Assembly (NCBI RefSeq): GCF_003574625.1
Contig: NZ_QNUJ01000004.1
Span: forward strand, 62,001-126,000
Origin: Shinella zoogloeoides
GTDB taxonomy: Bacteria; Pseudomonadota; Alphaproteobacteria; Rhizobiales; Rhizobiaceae
Length of the DNA: 64,000 nucleotides
Reading direction: 5' to 3'
Positions 61,831 to 64,000 of this stretch are shown here, piece after piece. The number at the start of each line of letters is the position of its first letter. Position 1 is the first letter of the stretch. The position numbers were made by a program, and so were the translations under genes. The notes beneath the pieces are model-generated. The model was not told the DNA's origin, searched no databases, and was given only the letters and a program-made list of their open reading frames with translations.

Positions 61831-62740
61831 GATGAGAAACCTTGATCGAATGCGGGACGCGATCCTGATAACGGGCCCGACGGCGAGCGGCAAGTCCGCG
61901 CTTGCCGTGCGGCTGGCGGCCGAGTACGGCGGCGTCGTGGTCAATGCGGACAGCATGCAGGTCTACGACACGCTGAACGTCCTGACGGCCCGCCCGCAGC
62001 CGGAGGACATGGGCGGCATCGAGCATCGGCTCTACGGCCATGTGCCGGCGGGCGAGGCCTATTCCACCGGCGACTGGCTGCGCGAGGCGACGGCCCTTGT
62101 CGGCGAATTGCGGGAGCGGGGGAAGCTTCCCGTCTTCGTCGGCGGCACGGGCCTTTATTTCCGCGCGCTGACTGGCGGCCTTTCCGACATGCCAGTGATT
62201 TCCGATGACGTGCGCGAGCGCCTGCGCGCCCGGCTTGCGGCGGAAGGGGCCGAGGCGCTGCACAAGGAATTGGCGGAGCGCGACGGGGAAACGGCCCGGC
62301 GCCTCATGCCGGGGGACGGGCAGCGCATCCTGCGGGCGCTCGAAGTGCTGGAGACGACCGGCCGGTCGATCGCGCATTTCCAGGCGACGGCGGGGCCGGC
62401 GGTGATCGATGCCGCGCGGGCGGAAAAGATCGTCGTTCTGCCGGACCGGGCGGTGCTTGCCGCCCGCATCGACCGGCGCTTCGCCGGAATGCTGAAAACG
62501 GGGGCGGTGGAGGAGGTGAAGGTGCTGCTGGCGCTGGAGCTTTCGCCCGCCATGCCGGTGATGAAGGCGATAGGCGTGCCGCAGATCGCGGCCATGCTGG
62601 CCGGCGATATGAGCGATGCGCAGGTCATCGAGCGCGGCGCGGCGGCGACACGGCAATATGCCAAGCGCCAGATGACCTGGTTCCGCAACCAGCTCGACGA
62701 GAGCTGGCGGCGGATCGATCCGCTGGCCTCTAGCGCCTGA
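61829..62740 (+). CDS. miaA: tRNA dimethylallyltransferase
   Basis: Adds the isopentenyl group to A37 of tRNAs reading UNN codons. About 303 aa. Walker-type P-loop ILITGPTASGKSALAV, NADSMQVYDTLNVLTARP, FVGGTGLYFRALTGGL, and the C-terminal QYAKRQMTWFRNQ motif. The start is ATG 61829 or 61832 (MRNLDRMRDAIL); no clear Shine-Dalgarno distinguishes them. It is divergent from serB with a 2-nt overlap and convergent with the next ATPase gene, with an 11-nt overlap. Confidence 0.94.
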   Translation: MMRNLDRMRDAILITGPTASGKSALAVRLAAEYGGVVVNADSMQVYDTLNVLTARPQPEDMGGIEHRLYGHVPAGEAYSTGDWLREATALVGELRERGKLPVFVGGTGLYFRALTGGLSDMPVISDDVRERLRARLAAEGAEALHKELAERDGETARRLMPGDGQRILRALEVLETTGRSIAHFQATAGPAVIDAARAEKIVVLPDRAVLAARIDRRFAGMLKTGAVEEVKVLLALELSPAMPVMKAIGVPQIAAMLAGDMSDAQVIERGAAATRQYAKRQMTWFRNQLDESWRRIDPLASSA

Positions 62741-64000
62741 TCAGGCTGCTGAGCGGCTTCTTGAGGAGCTGTTCGCGGATGGAGCCCTCGCGGCGCGGCT
62801 CCTGCTGCTCGCCGAAGGCGGGGCGCTGCGGCTGGCGATAGGGATCGGCGGCGGGGCGTTGCGGCTCGGCCAGTTCCCGGCGGATGGCGTCGAACCGCTC
62901 CTGCGGCGAGGGCTCGTAGACGCTGCCCGCGCCGGGGAGCATGTCGGGCCGGTATGGCTCGGGCGGTGGCGCGGCGGCCGGGCGGGCGGGCGGCGCGGCC
63001 TGGAGCGTCTCGATATAGTCTTCCTCGTCCTCGTAGGGTGCGTCTTCGTAGCCCGTCGGCAGCGTGGCGCCCTGGCCCTGCGAGGCGAGATAGGCATTCT
63101 GGAAATTGGAGATGTCCGGGCCGGAGACCGCACGCATGCGGGCGACGATCGACCGGAGGTCGACGCTTTGCGGGGTGTCCTCGCTGGTCTTCACGCCGGA
63201 GCTGCCGGCCTTCGGCAGGCGGTTCGATTCCACGCGGGAAAAGCGCATGCGCATCGGCACCGCCACGGCCTCGCCGAAGGCGATGGCCTCGCCGTTGCCG
63301 ATGGAGGAAATGAAGCTCGTCGTCGAGGACGACGAATTGGGGATCGCCGAGCGAATGATCTCCTGGTCGTGCTCGTTGGCAAGACGCATGGCGAAGATCG
63401 TCGAGCACTGGGAAAGGATGGTCGGGTCGAGTTCGCCGGGGCGCTGGGTGATGATGCCGAGCGACACGCCGTATTTGCGGCCTTCCTTGGCGATGCGGGC
63501 GATGGCCTGGCGGGTCGGGGCGAAGCCGAGCCTCGGATCGGCCGGCACGTAGCGGTGCGCTTCCTCGCAGACGACCAGCATGTGCACGCCGCCATTGCTC
63601 CACAGGCCGATCTCGAAGGCCATGCGGCAAAGCACCGAGGCAACGGAGTTGACCACTTCCGACGGGATGCCGGCAAGCTGGAAGGTCGTCACCGGCTTGC
63701 CTTCGCCGGGAATGCGGAAGATGCGGGCGATGGTGTCGAGGATCGTGTCTGTGATCGTGTTCGAGGAGAACATGAAATGGTAGCGCGGGTCGTTGATCGC
63801 CGACATGATCTTGACCTTGAGCGAGCGCAGGTGCGGCTTCTCCGCCCGGCCTTCGAGGCGCCCGATGCGCTCGTCGACGAGTGCCAGCAGGTCGGCGATG
63901 CGGAAGGGCACCGGCGTATCGGCGGTGATCGAGCTCTTCTCGCTGGCGCGGCGCATCACCCCGCTCTCGTTCGAGCCGCGGAAGGCGCGCTTGGCCTCGG
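62730..64000 (-). CDS. HerA-like ATP-binding protein (DUF87-type), 5' end beyond window
   Basis: At least 423 codons; the frame is still open at the window edge, so the N-terminus with Walker A is missing. Visible: LVVCEEAHRYVP (Walker B), LGFAPTRQAIARIAKEGRKYGVSLGIITQRPGELDPTILSQCSTIFAMRLANEHDQ (a HerA/VirB4-type arginine-finger region), then a Pro/Arg/Glu-rich tail (residues 300 on) with repeated PAAAPPPEPYRPD and QQEPRREGS-like sequence, ending LLKKPLSSLIRR. HerA relatives pump or translocate DNA; in rhizobia this family has no assigned pathway. Confidence 0.83.
   Translation of the reverse strand, partial: EAKRAFRGSNESGVMRRASEKSSITADTPVPFRIADLLALVDERIGRLEGRAEKPHLRSLKVKIMSAINDPRYHFMFSSNTITDTILDTIARIFRIPGEGKPVTTFQLAGIPSEVVNSVASVLCRMAFEIGLWSNGGVHMLVVCEEAHRYVPADPRLGFAPTRQAIARIAKEGRKYGVSLGIITQRPGELDPTILSQCSTIFAMRLANEHDQEIIRSAIPNSSSSTTSFISSIGNGEAIAFGEAVAVPMRMRFSRVESNRLPKAGSSGVKTSEDTPQSVDLRSIVARMRAVSGPDISNFQNAYLASQGQGATLPTGYEDAPYEDEEDYIETLQAAPPARPAAAPPPEPYRPDMLPGAGSVYEPSPQERFDAIRRELAEPQRPAADPYRQPQRPAFGEQQEPRREGSIREQLLKKPLSSLIRR

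Overview
The window is high-GC chromosomal DNA of an alphaproteobacterium, almost certainly a member of Rhizobiaceae (Sinorhizobium/Shinella/Agrobacterium-like). The reasons are a circularly permuted two-piece tmRNA with the tag ANDNYAEARLAA, a tandem anti-Shine-Dalgarno (CUCCUCC) small RNA, a GGAAC-N18-TT general-stress promoter, DUF4169/SspB, DUF2853, DUF2065 and DUF2778 genes, and an amino-sugar operon followed by an SmeAB-like efflux pump, an order I recall from Sinorhizobium. No tRNA, rRNA or CRISPR array was seen.

Layout. 1-6.5 kb: DEAD-box helicase (cut by the window edge), panC-panB, azlC-azlD and an Xaa-Pro aminopeptidase. 6.8-6.95 kb: the small RNA, ending in a textbook terminator. 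7-12.6 kb: prmA, a SCO1 copper chaperone, a mosaic palindromic repeat, an orphan cheW, a secreted stress-type protein, creA, cutC and a dipeptidase. 12.7-23.2 kb: two divergent operons for amino-sugar use. An ABC importer, a BadF-type kinase, MurQ, NagA and a SIS-type deaminase would take GlcNAc/MurNAc to fructose-6-phosphate, under a GntR repressor with repeated TGGTAT/TGGTCT half-sites. 23.3-29.2 kb: RND pump with two TetR genes. 29.3-36.5 kb: small His-rich protein, unknown protein, amidase, DUF2778 protein and a UvrD-type helicase. 36.8-46.5 kb: second RND pump, an FAD oxidase and a large AsmA protein. 46.4-47.5 kb: RHH protein, DUF4169 and the ClpXP adaptor sspB.

47.58-54.22 kb is the most interesting part. 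A mobile island of about 6.3 kb has inserted in the T-loop of the native permuted ssrA gene and split it. The promoter and 5' acceptor half lie at the right end (54156-54227). The rest of the acceptor, the intervening segment and the complete coding RNA lie at the left end (47580-47858). The two halves rejoin into a perfect T-stem. The island carries its own complete, diverged ssrA (47945-48270) with its own promoter and the same peptide tag, so it replaces the gene it breaks. The rest of the island is a decayed, defence-like gene set: a tandem paralog pair, a frameshifted PD-(D/E)XK-type nuclease, an HNH nuclease, a truncated helicase-like fragment, and an AAA ATPase divergent from an XRE regulator across three operators spaced exactly 21 bp apart. 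No integrase is left.

54.3-64 kb is conserved housekeeping sequence: DUF2853, thyA, folA, hflK-hflC, DUF2065, a Do-type protease, a GNAT acetyltransferase, serB, miaA, and a HerA-like ATPase running off the window.
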